A DNA stretch of 64,000 bases. Origin: Streptomyces sp. NBC_00483 (GTDB lineage Bacteria > Actinomycetota > Actinomycetes > Streptomycetales > Streptomycetaceae). This document shows, one piece after another, positions 45,491 through 54,224 of the stretch; position 1 is the stretch's first letter, and every line of letters begins with the position of its first letter. The notes beneath the pieces were generated by a model. It had not been told where the DNA came from. It searched no databases and was given only the letters and a program-made list of their open reading frames with translations. Made by a program: the position numbers and the translations under genes. The stretch is from the NCBI RefSeq assembly GCF_036013745.1, contig NZ_CP107880.1, positions 1,364,001-1,428,000 on the forward strand, in the 5' to 3' direction.

Positions 45491-46671
45491 GGCGCGTGTT
45501 CGGCCGCGGGGCGGCGCGCGGCGGGCAGTCGGACGGTGACCCGGAATCCGCCGCGCGGGCCCGGGCCGCTGTGCGCGCTGCCGCCGCAGGCCGCGGCGCG
45601 CTCCTCGATGCCGACGAGTCCGCGCCCGCCACCGGCTCCCGGTGTGTCGGGTCCGGTTCCGTCGTCCGTCACGGTGATCGCCAACTCCGCGTCCCCCCAG
45701 TCGAGTTGTACGTCCGCCCGGGCAGCGTACGCGTGCTTGACGGTGTTGGTCAGGGCCTCCTGGACGATCCGGTACGCGGCGGTCTCCGTTTCGGGGGCGA
45801 GGGGGCGTGGGTGGCCCGTGCTGCGCAGAGTGACGGCGACTTCGGTGGTCTCGGACACCTGGCGGATCAGGCCGGGGAGGCGGGCGACGCCGGGGGTGGG
45901 CGCGACGGCGGGGTCACCGACGCCGCGCGCACTGTTGCCGTGGCCGGTCAACACGCCCAGGATCAGGCGGAGTTGCTGCATGGCCTCACGCCCGGCGCCC
46001 GCGATCGCGTCGAACGCCGCCTCCGCACGCGCCGGGTCGCTGCGCACCACGACGGGGCCCGCCTCGGCCTGCACGACCATCAGGCTGACGGCGTGGCCGA
46101 CCACGTCGTGCATGTCCCGGGCGATCCGGGCGCGTTCGCTGGTCACCGCGCGGGCCCGGTCGACCTCGCGCTCCCGCTCCACGGCACGGGCACGCTCCTC
46201 CAGTGCGGTGGTGTACGCGCGCTGAGTGCGGGCCAGCACCCCGAACCCGTAGGCGCTCAGGAGGCTGAGCAGGTGGAAGGCGTACTCGAAGGGCTCGGCG
46301 TGCTCCTTCATGGACATCGTCGCCGACGCCCCGATCAGCCAGCCGACGAGCATGACGCGGCGCGGCACCGGTTCCGCGTACGCGGCGAGCGTGTAGAGCA
46401 GGACGAGTCCGCCGTACACGACGTCGGGCGGCGGCGCGTGGTACAGCGCCATGGCCGGGGTGGCGACGGTCACGACGACCGCGCACAGGAGCGGTGCGCG
46501 CCGCCGCCAGATCAGCGGCACCGCCGTGCCCGCGCCCAGCAGGAAGCCCTGCCAGGACAGCGGGTCGCCGTCCTCGTCGGGGAAGAGGAACTGCAGGGAC
46601 ACGGCGAACAGGACGAGGGCGGCCAGCGCCCCGTCGACGACGTACGGGCTGGTGCGGCGCGGCAGACGCAT
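45487..46671 (-). CDS. Sensor histidine kinase (HisKA_3)
   Basis: ATG 46671 gives 394 residues; upstream open frame overlaps the dioxygenase gene and is a shadow. Four to five N-terminal membrane segments, then RARIARDMHDVVGHAVSLM (phospho-His188) and an HATPase domain (VQEALTNTVKHAYA, DDGTGP, GRGLVGIEER). Forms a pair with the overlapping response regulator. Confidence 0.9.
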   Translation of the reverse strand: MRLPRRTSPYVVDGALAALVLFAVSLQFLFPDEDGDPLSWQGFLLGAGTAVPLIWRRRAPLLCAVVVTVATPAMALYHAPPPDVVYGGLVLLYTLAAYAEPVPRRVMLVGWLIGASATMSMKEHAEPFEYAFHLLSLLSAYGFGVLARTQRAYTTALEERARAVEREREVDRARAVTSERARIARDMHDVVGHAVSLMVVQAEAGPVVVRSDPARAEAAFDAIAGAGREAMQQLRLILGVLTGHGNSARGVGDPAVAPTPGVARLPGLIRQVSETTEVAVTLRSTGHPRPLAPETETAAYRIVQEALTNTVKHAYAARADVQLDWGDAELAITVTDDGTGPDTPGAGGGRGLVGIEERAAACGGSAHSGPGPRGGFRVTVRLPAARRPAAEHAP

Positions 46672-46799
46672 GGTGCGGCTCCTCGTGGCCTGGTCCCTGT
46701 GCAGAGTCTTCGCGGGGTGCTCTGCGGGGCCAGTATCGAGGGGCGGCCCGCCCAACACCTCGCCGGTGAGAGGGATTTCGGGCCGCCCGCACCGGTTTC

Positions 46800-47738
46800 C
46801 TAGAAGGGGCGGTCCCCCGCGATGGCGACGCGTTCGGCGACCCGGCGGGCGTCGCCGTAGTCGGCCACCGCGTAGTGCTGGGTGGCGCGGTTGTCCCAGA
46901 ACGCGATGTCGCCCGGCTGCCAGTGGAACCGCACCTGGAACTCCGGCACATGGGCCTGCTGGTACAGCAGTCGCAGCAGCCGGTCGCTCTCGGCGCGCTC
47001 CATGCCGAGGATCCGGGTGGTGAAGGAGGTGTTCACGAAGAGCATGCGGCGCCCGGTCTCGGGGTGGCGGCGCACGACCGGGTGGGTGACCGGCGGGAAC
47101 AACTCCTGCCACTGGGCGAGGCGTTCGGGACCGTAGAAGCGGCGGAAGCCGGGCAGGAAGTCGTGCTCGGCCTCGGCGCCCTCGATGCGCGCCTTCACCT
47201 CGTCGGAGAGGTTGTCGTACGCGGCCGCCATGTCGGCCCACATGGTGTCGCCGCCGAACGGCGGGACCTCGCGCAGCTGCAACACGGCGCCCAGGGCGGG
47301 GCGTTCGCGGAAGGTGACGTCGGTGTGCCACACGTTCTCGTAGCTCGGGACGCCGCCGGCACCCTTGTCGAAGCGGACGACGTCCTCGCTGTCACCACGC
47401 TCCAGGAGCGGATTGGTCTCCAACTCGCCCCAGTTACCGGCGAATTCGCGCTGGCGCTCGCTGGTCAGGTGCTGGCCGCGGAAGAACAGCACCTTCCATT
47501 CGAGCAGGGCCCGGTTCAGCTCCTCGCGCAGCTCAGGGGAGAGCGGCAGGCTCAGGTCGAGGCCGCTGATCTCGGCGCCGATGGTGGCGCCCTGCGGGGT
47601 GAGGTCGAACAGCTCGTAGGGGCGATCCTGCCAGCCGTCAGGGGTGCGGCGCAGAACGCGGCGCCCCTCGTAGAGGCCGTCGGCGGGGATGTGGGCGGGG
47701 CGCAGCGAGAGAGAAGGGGGCATTTCGGTCACGGACAA
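46800..47738 (-). CDS. TauD/TfdA-family 2-oxoglutarate-dependent dioxygenase
   Basis: A 312-residue protein with TTG 47738 as start (GGAGG six bases upstream); GTG 47732 and ATG 47723 are alternatives. Fe-binding His138 and Asp140 in ENVWHTDVTF and the distal His288 in ATQHYAVADYG are all present, with the 2OG-binding Arg downstream. It oxidises a taurine-like sulfonate or a related substrate. It could cooperate with the SsuABC-type importer at 34.9-38.4 kb, but the two are not linked. Confidence 0.85.
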   Translation of the reverse strand: MSVTEMPPSLSLRPAHIPADGLYEGRRVLRRTPDGWQDRPYELFDLTPQGATIGAEISGLDLSLPLSPELREELNRALLEWKVLFFRGQHLTSERQREFAGNWGELETNPLLERGDSEDVVRFDKGAGGVPSYENVWHTDVTFRERPALGAVLQLREVPPFGGDTMWADMAAAYDNLSDEVKARIEGAEAEHDFLPGFRRFYGPERLAQWQELFPPVTHPVVRRHPETGRRMLFVNTSFTTRILGMERAESDRLLRLLYQQAHVPEFQVRFHWQPGDIAFWDNRATQHYAVADYGDARRVAERVAIAGDRPF

Positions 47739-47795
47739 GGGGGGCCTCCACAGGCACGCAGTGACGAGGGAACGCGCTGAACGCGAGAGTGATCC

Positions 47796-47838
47796 GTACG
47801 TGCGGTACGTGGTGCGTGCGGTACGTAGTACGTGCGCG
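47796..47838. repeat. 16-bp direct repeats upstream of the dioxygenase gene
   Basis: GTACGTGCGGTACGTG (47796-47811) and GTGCGTGCGGTACGTA (47812-47827), followed by a third partial copy. The shared core GTGCGGTACGT occurs at 47800 and 47816. Possible tandem operator sites 60-90 bp upstream of the dioxygenase start. Confidence 0.6.
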
Positions 47839-47864
47839 GCCGACGCCCTACGGGGCGGTGGCTT

Positions 47865-47909
47865 CTACAAGACGTACAGCAAGACCTACAGCACGGCGTA
47901 CAACAAGAC
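47865..47909. repeat. 12-bp-periodic TAC-rich repeat
   Basis: Units TACAGCAAGACC (47874), TACAGCACGGCG (47886) and TACAACAAGACG (47898), with a partial unit at 47865. The period equals four codons, giving the pattern YSKT/YSTA/YNKT if translated rightward, but no start or ribosome-binding site supports that. Confidence 0.55.
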
Positions 47910-48065
47910 GCACGGGAGAGTTCGGCGAGGGGTCTACAAGCCCGCTACAAGCCGCTGCGCGCGCAACCACATCGGTCCGGCACGGGGGCCGTTCCGAGAG
48001 CGTGGGCGCGATGCATGAACATGTGCCCCATCCTGCGCCCCAGTTGATCATTCCGTCAAGTGCCG

Positions 48066-48100
48066 CGAGGCCGGCCCCGCGGAGAGCGGGACCGGCCTCG
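48066..48100 (-). terminator. Terminator of the gap gene
   Basis: Arms CGAGGCCGGCCCCGC (48066-48080) and GCGGGACCGGCCTCG (48086-48100) pair with one mismatch; 5-nt loop. It lies 17 bp past the gap stop. T-run weak. Confidence 0.7.
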
Positions 48101-48116
48101 GCAGAGGTACCGGGCG

Positions 48117-49562
48117 TCAGGCGGTGGGCGCCGGGAACGTCGGGTACTCGACGCCGGAGACGTGCTGGACGACGCGGATCACCTGGCACGAGTAGCCGAA
48201 CTCGTTGTCGTACCAGAGGTAGAGGATCGCGTTGTCGCCGTCGACCTTGGTCGCGCCCGCGTCGACGATCGAGGCGTGCCGGGACCCGAGGAAGTCGCTG
48301 GAGACCGCGTCGGGCGAGTCCGTGAAGTCGATCTGGCGGCGCAGCGGCGAGTTCAGCGAGACGTCGCGCAGGTGGTCGAGGACCTCTTCGCGGCTGGTCT
48401 CGCGGCCGAGCCGCAGGCTGAGGATCGCGATCGAGACGTCCGGGACGGGGACGCGGATCGAGGAGCCGGTGATCGGCGCCTTGAGGTCCGGCAGGGCCTT
48501 CGCGACGGCGGAGGCGGCGCCGGTCTCCGTGATGACCATGTTGAGCGGCGCGGACCGGCCGCGACGGTCGGCCTTGTGGTAGTTGTCCAGCAGGTTCTGG
48601 TCATTCGTGAACGAGTGGACGGTCTCCACGTGACCGCGCTCCACCCCGTACTCGTCGGCCATCGCCTTGAGCGGCGGCACGATCGCGTTCGTGGTGCAGG
48701 AGGCGCAGGACAGGATCTGCTCGTCCGGCTTGATCGTGTCGTGGTTGACGCCGTGCACGATGTTCGGCACGTCACCCTTGCCGGGCGCGGTGAGCACGAC
48801 CTTGTCGATGCCGGGCCGCAGGTGCGTGGAGAGGCCCTCGCGGTCGCGCCACTTGCCGGTGTTGTCGATCAGGATGGCGTCCTTGATGCCGTACGCCGTG
48901 TAGTCGACCTCGGACGGGTCGTTGGCGTAGATCACCTTGATCGCGTTGCCGTTGGCGTTGATCGTGCTGTTCGCCTCGTCAACGGTGATCGTGCCCTGGA
49001 ACTGGCCGTGGATCGAGTCGCGACGCAGCAGCGAGGCCCGCTTCACGAGGTCCTGCTCACCGCCGCCGCGCACGACGATGGCGCGCAGGCGCAGACCGTT
49101 TCCGGATCCCGCCTTCTCGATGAGCAGGCGGGCGACGAGGCGGCCGATGCGGCCGAAGCCGTAGAGGACGACGTCGCGACCCTCACCGCGCTCCAGCTTC
49201 AGGGCGCCGGTCGCGCCGGCGACGGCCTCGGCGGTGAACTCCTCGACGCTCAAGCCCCGGTCGTCGGTCTTGTACGTCATCGCGAGGATGCCGAGGTCGA
49301 TCTGGGAGGGCCCCAGGTCGAGGTCGGCGAGGGCCCTCAGGAAGGGCATCGTCTCGGTGACCGAGAGCTCCTCGCCGGCGATCTGGCGGGCGAATCGGTG
49401 GGCCTTCAGCAGGCTGACCACCGACTTGTTCACCAAGGAGCGGCTGTGCAGCAGGACGTTCACGTCCCGCTCGCGGTGCAGCTTCCCGATGATCGGGATC
49501 ATTGCCTCCGCGGTCTCCTCACGGTGCTTCCAGTTGGTGAACGAGTCGTCGTTGACAGTCAC
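48117..49562 (-). CDS. gap: Glyceraldehyde-3-phosphate dehydrogenase with N-terminal extension
   Basis: A 481-residue protein, longer than the usual ~335. Residues 1-128 form an extra helical region (MTVNDDSFTNWKHREETAEA...). The NAD domain then begins at VVLYGFGRIGRLVARLL. The catalytic site SCASCTTNAI (Cys289) and WYDNEFGY near the end identify GAPDH. An N-terminally extended GAPDH form is known in actinomycetes. Single leftward transcription unit. Confidence 0.9.
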   Translation of the reverse strand: MTVNDDSFTNWKHREETAEAMIPIIGKLHRERDVNVLLHSRSLVNKSVVSLLKAHRFARQIAGEELSVTETMPFLRALADLDLGPSQIDLGILAMTYKTDDRGLSVEEFTAEAVAGATGALKLERGEGRDVVLYGFGRIGRLVARLLIEKAGSGNGLRLRAIVVRGGGEQDLVKRASLLRRDSIHGQFQGTITVDEANSTINANGNAIKVIYANDPSEVDYTAYGIKDAILIDNTGKWRDREGLSTHLRPGIDKVVLTAPGKGDVPNIVHGVNHDTIKPDEQILSCASCTTNAIVPPLKAMADEYGVERGHVETVHSFTNDQNLLDNYHKADRRGRSAPLNMVITETGAASAVAKALPDLKAPITGSSIRVPVPDVSIAILSLRLGRETSREEVLDHLRDVSLNSPLRRQIDFTDSPDAVSSDFLGSRHASIVDAGATKVDGDNAILYLWYDNEFGYSCQVIRVVQHVSGVEYPTFPAPTA

Positions 49563-49616
49563 GTGCGTCTCTTTCGAGCTAGGCGGCGCTCATATGCTAA
49601 CCCGCCCGCTCGGCTG

Positions 49617-50807
49617 TCATTTCAGGGGGCCGAGCCCCAGCTCGGCGAAGCGTTCGCCGATGCGGCGGTGGGCGGCCGCATCGGGGTGGACGGCGTCCGG
49701 CAGCGGGAGTTCCTCGTGGTCGGCCTCGCCGTACAGTTCGCGGCCGTCGAGGTAGTACAGGTGCGGGTCGTCGGCGGCGCGCTGGGCGACGATGCGGGCG
49801 AGTTCGGCACGGATGGTTTCGAGGGTGAGCCTGCCCTGGGCCACCTCCGCCGGGTCGCCGGTGGCCTTGAAGCGCATCTGCCCCTCGGCGACGGAGCTGA
49901 AGTCGGGCATGAGCGGGCCGGGCGTCTCCTCGTGGATCGGGCACAGGATCGGCGAGACGACGAGGAGCGGGGTGGTCGGGTGCCCCTCACGGATGGTGTC
50001 GAGGAAGCCGTGCACGGCGGGGGTGAAGGCCCGCATCCGCATCAGGTCGGCATTGACGAGGTTGATCCCCATCTTGACGCTGATCATGTCGGCCGGGGTG
50101 TCCCGCAGGGCGCGCGCGGTGAACGGGTCGAGCAGGGCGCCGCCGCCGAAGCCCAGGTTGACCAGGTCGACGCCGCCGAGGGAGGCGGCGAGCACGGGCC
50201 AGGTCGTGGTCGGGCTCGCGGCGTCGGAGCCGTGACTGATCGAGCTGCCGTGGTGCAGCCACACCTTGCGGCCGGACTCCCCGAGGGGCGCGGTGGGCTC
50301 CACGGGCGCGTCCGTGCGCAGGGCGACGAGCTCGGTGGTCTCGTTGTGCGGCAGCCAGATCTCAACGGTCTTGAGGGCGTCTGGCAGACCCGCGAAACGG
50401 AGCGTGCCCGGCTCCCCCGGCGTGTGCTCGAAGGTGCCCGCACCCATGTCGATGGTCAGGGTGTCGCCGCCTGCCACGCTCCCCTGCCCGGCGAGCTGCC
50501 CGTCCACGAGCAGGTCGTAGAGGCCGTCGGGGCGCGGCGGCACGCCTACGTAGACGCGCTTGGTCGGCACCGCGTCGAGTTCGACGACGGTGGCGCGGGT
50601 ACGGAAGGCGAGGCGGACACCGGAGGGCTGCGACTCGGCCATGGCCAGCTGGCCGTCCGTGTTCTGGGCGCGGACCCAGGCGGGGAGGCGGTGCGGGAGG
50701 AGACCGCGGGCGGTGCGCTCAATGTCGATCGCACCGTGGACGAGGTCGTCCGTCAGCGGTGTGGTGGTCAACTCAGTCAACTCATGGTCGGGATTCGGGG
50801 TGCTCAT
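49617..50807 (-). CDS. SGNH/GDSL-type hydrolase, cytosolic
   Basis: ATG 50807 gives 396 residues without a signal peptide. Block I is KVWLHHGSSISHGSDA (Ser nucleophile), block II is VDLVNLGFGGGALLDPF, and the C-terminal Asp/His pair is in LPDAVHPDAAAHRRIGE. The N-terminal ~190 residues form a jelly-roll-like accessory domain. Probably an esterase or acetylesterase. The TetR gene lies 71 bp upstream on the same strand. Confidence 0.8.
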   Translation of the reverse strand: MSTPNPDHELTELTTTPLTDDLVHGAIDIERTARGLLPHRLPAWVRAQNTDGQLAMAESQPSGVRLAFRTRATVVELDAVPTKRVYVGVPPRPDGLYDLLVDGQLAGQGSVAGGDTLTIDMGAGTFEHTPGEPGTLRFAGLPDALKTVEIWLPHNETTELVALRTDAPVEPTAPLGESGRKVWLHHGSSISHGSDAASPTTTWPVLAASLGGVDLVNLGFGGGALLDPFTARALRDTPADMISVKMGINLVNADLMRMRAFTPAVHGFLDTIREGHPTTPLLVVSPILCPIHEETPGPLMPDFSSVAEGQMRFKATGDPAEVAQGRLTLETIRAELARIVAQRAADDPHLYYLDGRELYGEADHEELPLPDAVHPDAAAHRRIGERFAELGLGPLK

Positions 50808-50878
50808 GGTGGCGTCAATCTGTTGATCAAGGATGTGGATGACTCGCCGTGCAGGTCGCGCGGCGGGCGGGCGCCGGT

Positions 50879-51451
50879 TCACGCCTGCGCGGGCCAGTTG
50901 CGAAGCAGCGCGTCGAGCGCGTCCAGGCTGCGCGCCCAGCTCTCGCCCGAGTCGGGTGCGCTGTGACTGAACCCGCCGGCCAGTTCGAGGCTGACGTAGC
51001 CGTGGAAGACGCTGCCCAGGAGCCGGACGGCGTGGGTCTGGTCCGGTTCGGTGAGGTCGTAGCCGCGCAGCACGGCCCGCGTCATCTGCGCGTGCCGCAC
51101 GCCCGCGCTCGCCGCCGCCGTCTCCGGGTCGAGCCGGTACTGGGCGGAGGCGTAGCGGCCCGGGTGCGCGCGGGCGTAGTCGCGGTAGACGTTGGCGAGA
51201 GCGGTGAGCGCGTCCTTGCCGGACCGCCCCGCGAGAGCGTCGGCGGCCCGGTCGGCCAGCTCTTGCAGGGCGATCAGGGCGATCCGCGTCTTCAGGTCGT
51301 GCGAGTTCTTGACGTGCGAGTACAGGCTCGCGACCTTGACGTCGAACTGCCGGGCGAGGGCCGAGACGGTCACATGCTCGAAGCCGACCTCGTCCGCGAG
51401 CTCGGCACCGGCCCGGGCCAGCCGCTCCGCGGTCAATCCGGCACGCGCCAT
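50879..51451 (-). CDS. TetR-family regulator (WHG-type C-terminal domain)
   Basis: A 190-residue protein. TetR HTH FEHVTVSALARQFDVKVASLYSHV (about 24-47) and a C-terminal ligand domain with the WHG-type pattern (VFHGYVSLELAGGF). A perfect palindrome lies 57-75 bp upstream of its start. It probably autoregulates and controls the SGNH hydrolase downstream. Confidence 0.87.
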   Translation of the reverse strand: MARAGLTAERLARAGAELADEVGFEHVTVSALARQFDVKVASLYSHVKNSHDLKTRIALIALQELADRAADALAGRSGKDALTALANVYRDYARAHPGRYASAQYRLDPETAAASAGVRHAQMTRAVLRGYDLTEPDQTHAVRLLGSVFHGYVSLELAGGFSHSAPDSGESWARSLDALDALLRNWPAQA

Positions 51452-51507
51452 GACCGAACGCCCTCTCCCTCAGCCCCCATCACTGTTACCGAAAACGATT
51501 CTGCACC

Positions 51508-51526
51508 TGCCTAATACCTTTAGGCA
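51508..51526. promoter_or_regulatory. Perfect palindromic TetR operator
   Basis: TGCCTAA-TACCT-TTAGGCA is a perfect 7-5-7 inverted repeat in the gap between the TetR start and the secreted hydrolase stop. Best explained as the regulator's binding site. Confidence 0.75.
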
Positions 51527-51545
51527 AATGTACGCCGGCTTTCGC

Positions 51546-52820
51546 TTACCGGGCCCCGGCCGTGAGCATCCGCAGCGAGATCGAGTCGGCGATCGCCTGC
51601 TGCCCGGCGATGTTCGCGTGGACGCCGTCCCCGTTGTCGTACGCGGGCTTGATGCTGTTGGGGTGCAGCGGGTCCTTCAGGACCTCGTCGAAGTCCATGA
51701 CGCCGTCACAGGTCCCGGAGCACGAACTCGCTTTCTTCGTAAAGAGGTTGACCGTGTGGCGGTCCAGGTTGTTCTGGTCCGTGTAGCCGGGACGGGGCGT
51801 GATGGGCGTGACGTAGATCTTGATGCCGGCGTCGCGCAGTTCCTTGAAGACCTTCTTGTAGCTGGCCAGGACCTGGTCCCCGTCGCAGCCGAAGGCGAGG
51901 TCGTTGGTGCCGTAGTAGAACAGGACCGAGGTGACGCCGTGCAGGGCGAGGACGTCCCTCTTGAGGCGGCTCGCGGCGTCGAGGCCCTTCACGTTCGACG
52001 GGGCGCCGGGGCAGTCGGCCGCGCTCGTCGTGCCGCTGATCCCCGCGTTGGCGATCGCGACCTGGTCGGTGCGCGGGAGTTCGGCGTGCACGCGGCGCGC
52101 CAGGTCGTCGGTCCAGCGGCGGTTGGTTCCGGTCTCGGTGCAGCCGGGGCCGCAGTTGGTGCTGCCGACGCCGTCGACGACCGAGCTGCCGTAGGCGACC
52201 GCGCTGCCCTTGAGGCGGGGGTTGTGCACGTCGACCGCGCTGACCAGGTAGGTGGCGTCGACGGTCTTCGTGTACGCGGCGCCGCTGGTGTCGGCGGTGT
52301 GGTCGCCGGTGCCCTCCGGCGTGAGGTAGTTGGTGCGCAGCGCGGTGCGGTGCTGGCCGGGGGTGGCCGCACCCTTGAGCGCAACGGAGACGGCCACGTC
52401 GTCCTGGGCGGCCGTGTCGAGGTCGGCGGGGTCGCTCCACACCTCGCCGCCCGCGGGAACGGTGACGTGGGTCTTTCCGTCGAAGCGGACGGGGTGAGTG
52501 TCGCCCTTGATGGACGCCCCGTCGCCGCTCAGGCCGACGGAGGCGCCGCCGATCTCCAGGGGCGCCGTGCCGAAGGTGTTCTGGATGCGGACGCGGACGC
52601 CGTCCCCGCCCTGGCTGAGATGCGTGACGGTGCGGACGGACTGGTCGCGCAGCGGGTCCGTCGCCGCGTCCTGCTGGGACTGGGCCCAGGAGGTGAACCA
52701 GGCGTTGCCGCCGGCCTGTCCGGGTCTGGCCTCGGCGGGGTGCGGGGCAGAAGCGAGGCCGCCGCCAGCGATGGCGAGGACGGCCGCTGCGACGGTCGTG
52801 AGCGTACGAAGTCGAGGCAT
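51546..52820 (-). CDS. Secreted SGNH/GDSL-type hydrolase
   Basis: ATG 52820 (GAAGAAGG upstream; GTG 52826 possible) gives 424 residues with a signal peptide (about 1-30). Block I SAVAYGSSVVDGVGS, block III FYYGTNDLAFG and the C-terminal NGDGVHANIAGQ (Asp/His) are present. A jelly-roll-like N-terminal domain precedes them, as in the cytosolic homologue at 49.6 kb. Likely an extracellular esterase. Confidence 0.83.
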   Translation of the reverse strand: MPRLRTLTTVAAAVLAIAGGGLASAPHPAEARPGQAGGNAWFTSWAQSQQDAATDPLRDQSVRTVTHLSQGGDGVRVRIQNTFGTAPLEIGGASVGLSGDGASIKGDTHPVRFDGKTHVTVPAGGEVWSDPADLDTAAQDDVAVSVALKGAATPGQHRTALRTNYLTPEGTGDHTADTSGAAYTKTVDATYLVSAVDVHNPRLKGSAVAYGSSVVDGVGSTNCGPGCTETGTNRRWTDDLARRVHAELPRTDQVAIANAGISGTTSAADCPGAPSNVKGLDAASRLKRDVLALHGVTSVLFYYGTNDLAFGCDGDQVLASYKKVFKELRDAGIKIYVTPITPRPGYTDQNNLDRHTVNLFTKKASSCSGTCDGVMDFDEVLKDPLHPNSIKPAYDNGDGVHANIAGQQAIADSISLRMLTAGAR

Positions 52821-52920
52821 GTGCACAACCTTCTTCCGGTGAACGGGAGTCTGGATGGTGCGGTGCTACGAACGCGGAAGGGGCCCGGCAACCCGGCGCA
52901 GGCCCCATCCGTCTTTCCTG

Positions 52921-53685
52921 TCAGCCGCCGACGAGCGCCCTCAACGACACGTAGAAAAGCGAGGGGCCGAGGAGGCAGCCGACGCCCGTGTAGAAGGTGG
53001 CGGTCATCGCCCCGTACGGGACGAGCCGCTTGTCGGTGGCCGCGAGGCCGCCGGCCACGCCGGACGTGGTGCCGAGCAGGCCGCCGAAGGCCATCGCCGA
53101 CTTGGCGTTGTTCAGGCCGATCAGGCGCGCGACCAGCGGCGTACCCACCATCACCACCACGGACTTGACCAGCCCCGCGGCGACCGACAGCGCGATCACG
53201 TCCGAACTCGCGCCCACCGCGGTGCCCGTGACGGGGCCCACGATGTACGTGGCCGCGCCCGCGCCGATGGTTGCGAGCGAGGCCGCGTCCCGGTAGCCGA
53301 ACAGCGCCGCGACGAGCGCCCCGGCGACGAAGGAGACGACGACGCCGAGCAGGATCGACAGGGCGCCGGCGGGCCCCGCCCCCTTGATCTCCTTCAGGTC
53401 GACGCCGTACGCGGTGGAGACGATCGCGAAGTCGCGGAGCATGGCCCCGCCCATCAGGCTCATCCCGGAGAGCGCGGTGATGTCGGCGATCCCCGCCTCT
53501 CCCCCGGTCGCCGAGCCGCCCCAGTAGGCGAGCGCGAGGCCGAGCACGATGGCAATGGCGGAGCCCTGCAGCCGCCCTCGGGTCAGCTTCTTGGACAGCC
53601 ACGCCGAGACCAGCATCAGCGTGCCGACGAGGGCGAAGGCGACTATGAGCCCGTTGTCCTTGCAGACGGAGACGAACGTATCCAC
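52921..53685 (-). CDS. madM: Malonate transporter subunit MadM
   Basis: GTG 53685 gives 254 residues, the usual MadM length. About nine membrane segments, with FYTGVGCLLGPSLFYVSLRALVGG at the end. It starts 1 bp after the madL stop. MadL and MadM form the sodium-dependent malonate uptake system. Confidence 0.85.
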   Translation of the reverse strand: MDTFVSVCKDNGLIVAFALVGTLMLVSAWLSKKLTRGRLQGSAIAIVLGLALAYWGGSATGGEAGIADITALSGMSLMGGAMLRDFAIVSTAYGVDLKEIKGAGPAGALSILLGVVVSFVAGALVAALFGYRDAASLATIGAGAATYIVGPVTGTAVGASSDVIALSVAAGLVKSVVVMVGTPLVARLIGLNNAKSAMAFGGLLGTTSGVAGGLAATDKRLVPYGAMTATFYTGVGCLLGPSLFYVSLRALVGG

Positions 53686-53686
53686 G

Positions 53687-54115
53687 TCAGGCCCCCTGCT
53701 TCTCGGTGGCGGGCTCCGCCGCCTCCGCGCCTGGGTCACTCAGGGGCGGCAGGGGTTCCCCTTTCCCGCCGATCCGCGCGATCACCGGCACCAGGGCGAA
53801 TCCCGCGACGAGCGCGACGAGACCGGCCAGCAGGGCCATCGGGCCGCCGGTGACGGCCTTGTACACGTTCTGGGTCGACGCCATCGCGATGACGATCGGG
53901 ATGTACATCGCGCTCCAGAAGAGCACGCCCTGTTCGCTCGCCTCGGGGAACTTCCCCTTCTGGCGCAGCCAGTGGGTCGCGAACACGAGCATGATCATGG
54001 CGAAGCCGACGCCGCCGACATTGGCGTCGACGCCGAGCGCCTCGCCCAGGTATTCACCGACGAGCGTGCCCGTGAGCATGCACACCGCCAGCGCTGCCAC
54101 TCCATAGAGGACCAT
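53687..54115 (-). CDS. madL: Malonate transporter subunit MadL
   Basis: ATG 54115 with GGAG upstream gives 142 residues (MVLYGVAALAVCMLTGTLVGEYLG), with several membrane segments and a short charged C-terminal tail. GTG 54127 adds four residues. Directly upstream of madM in the malonate operon. Confidence 0.85.
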   Translation of the reverse strand: MVLYGVAALAVCMLTGTLVGEYLGEALGVDANVGGVGFAMIMLVFATHWLRQKGKFPEASEQGVLFWSAMYIPIVIAMASTQNVYKAVTGGPMALLAGLVALVAGFALVPVIARIGGKGEPLPPLSDPGAEAAEPATEKQGA

Positions 54116-54224
54116 CGTCTTCTCCACATTGAGAGACCGGGAAGTAAGTAAGCGAGAACGTGGGGGGGAGATGGGGAACGTAGTAAGGACGGGTAGAGGT
54201 ATGAGGTAGCGGTACGGGTAGGGG

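Larger units (their letters stand above)
47739..48065. other. Intergenic region with two sets of short tandem repeats
   Basis: It lies upstream of the dioxygenase gene and downstream of gap. No real gene; a 109-codon frame (from 47689) crosses it but is an artefact of the repeats. Repeats are described separately. Confidence 0.5.

Noticed and set aside
47689..48018. A 109-codon plus-strand frame with YKTYSKTYSTAYNKT repeats
   Set aside because: It overlaps the start of the dioxygenase gene on the other strand and lacks a ribosome-binding site; the repeats explain the open frame.
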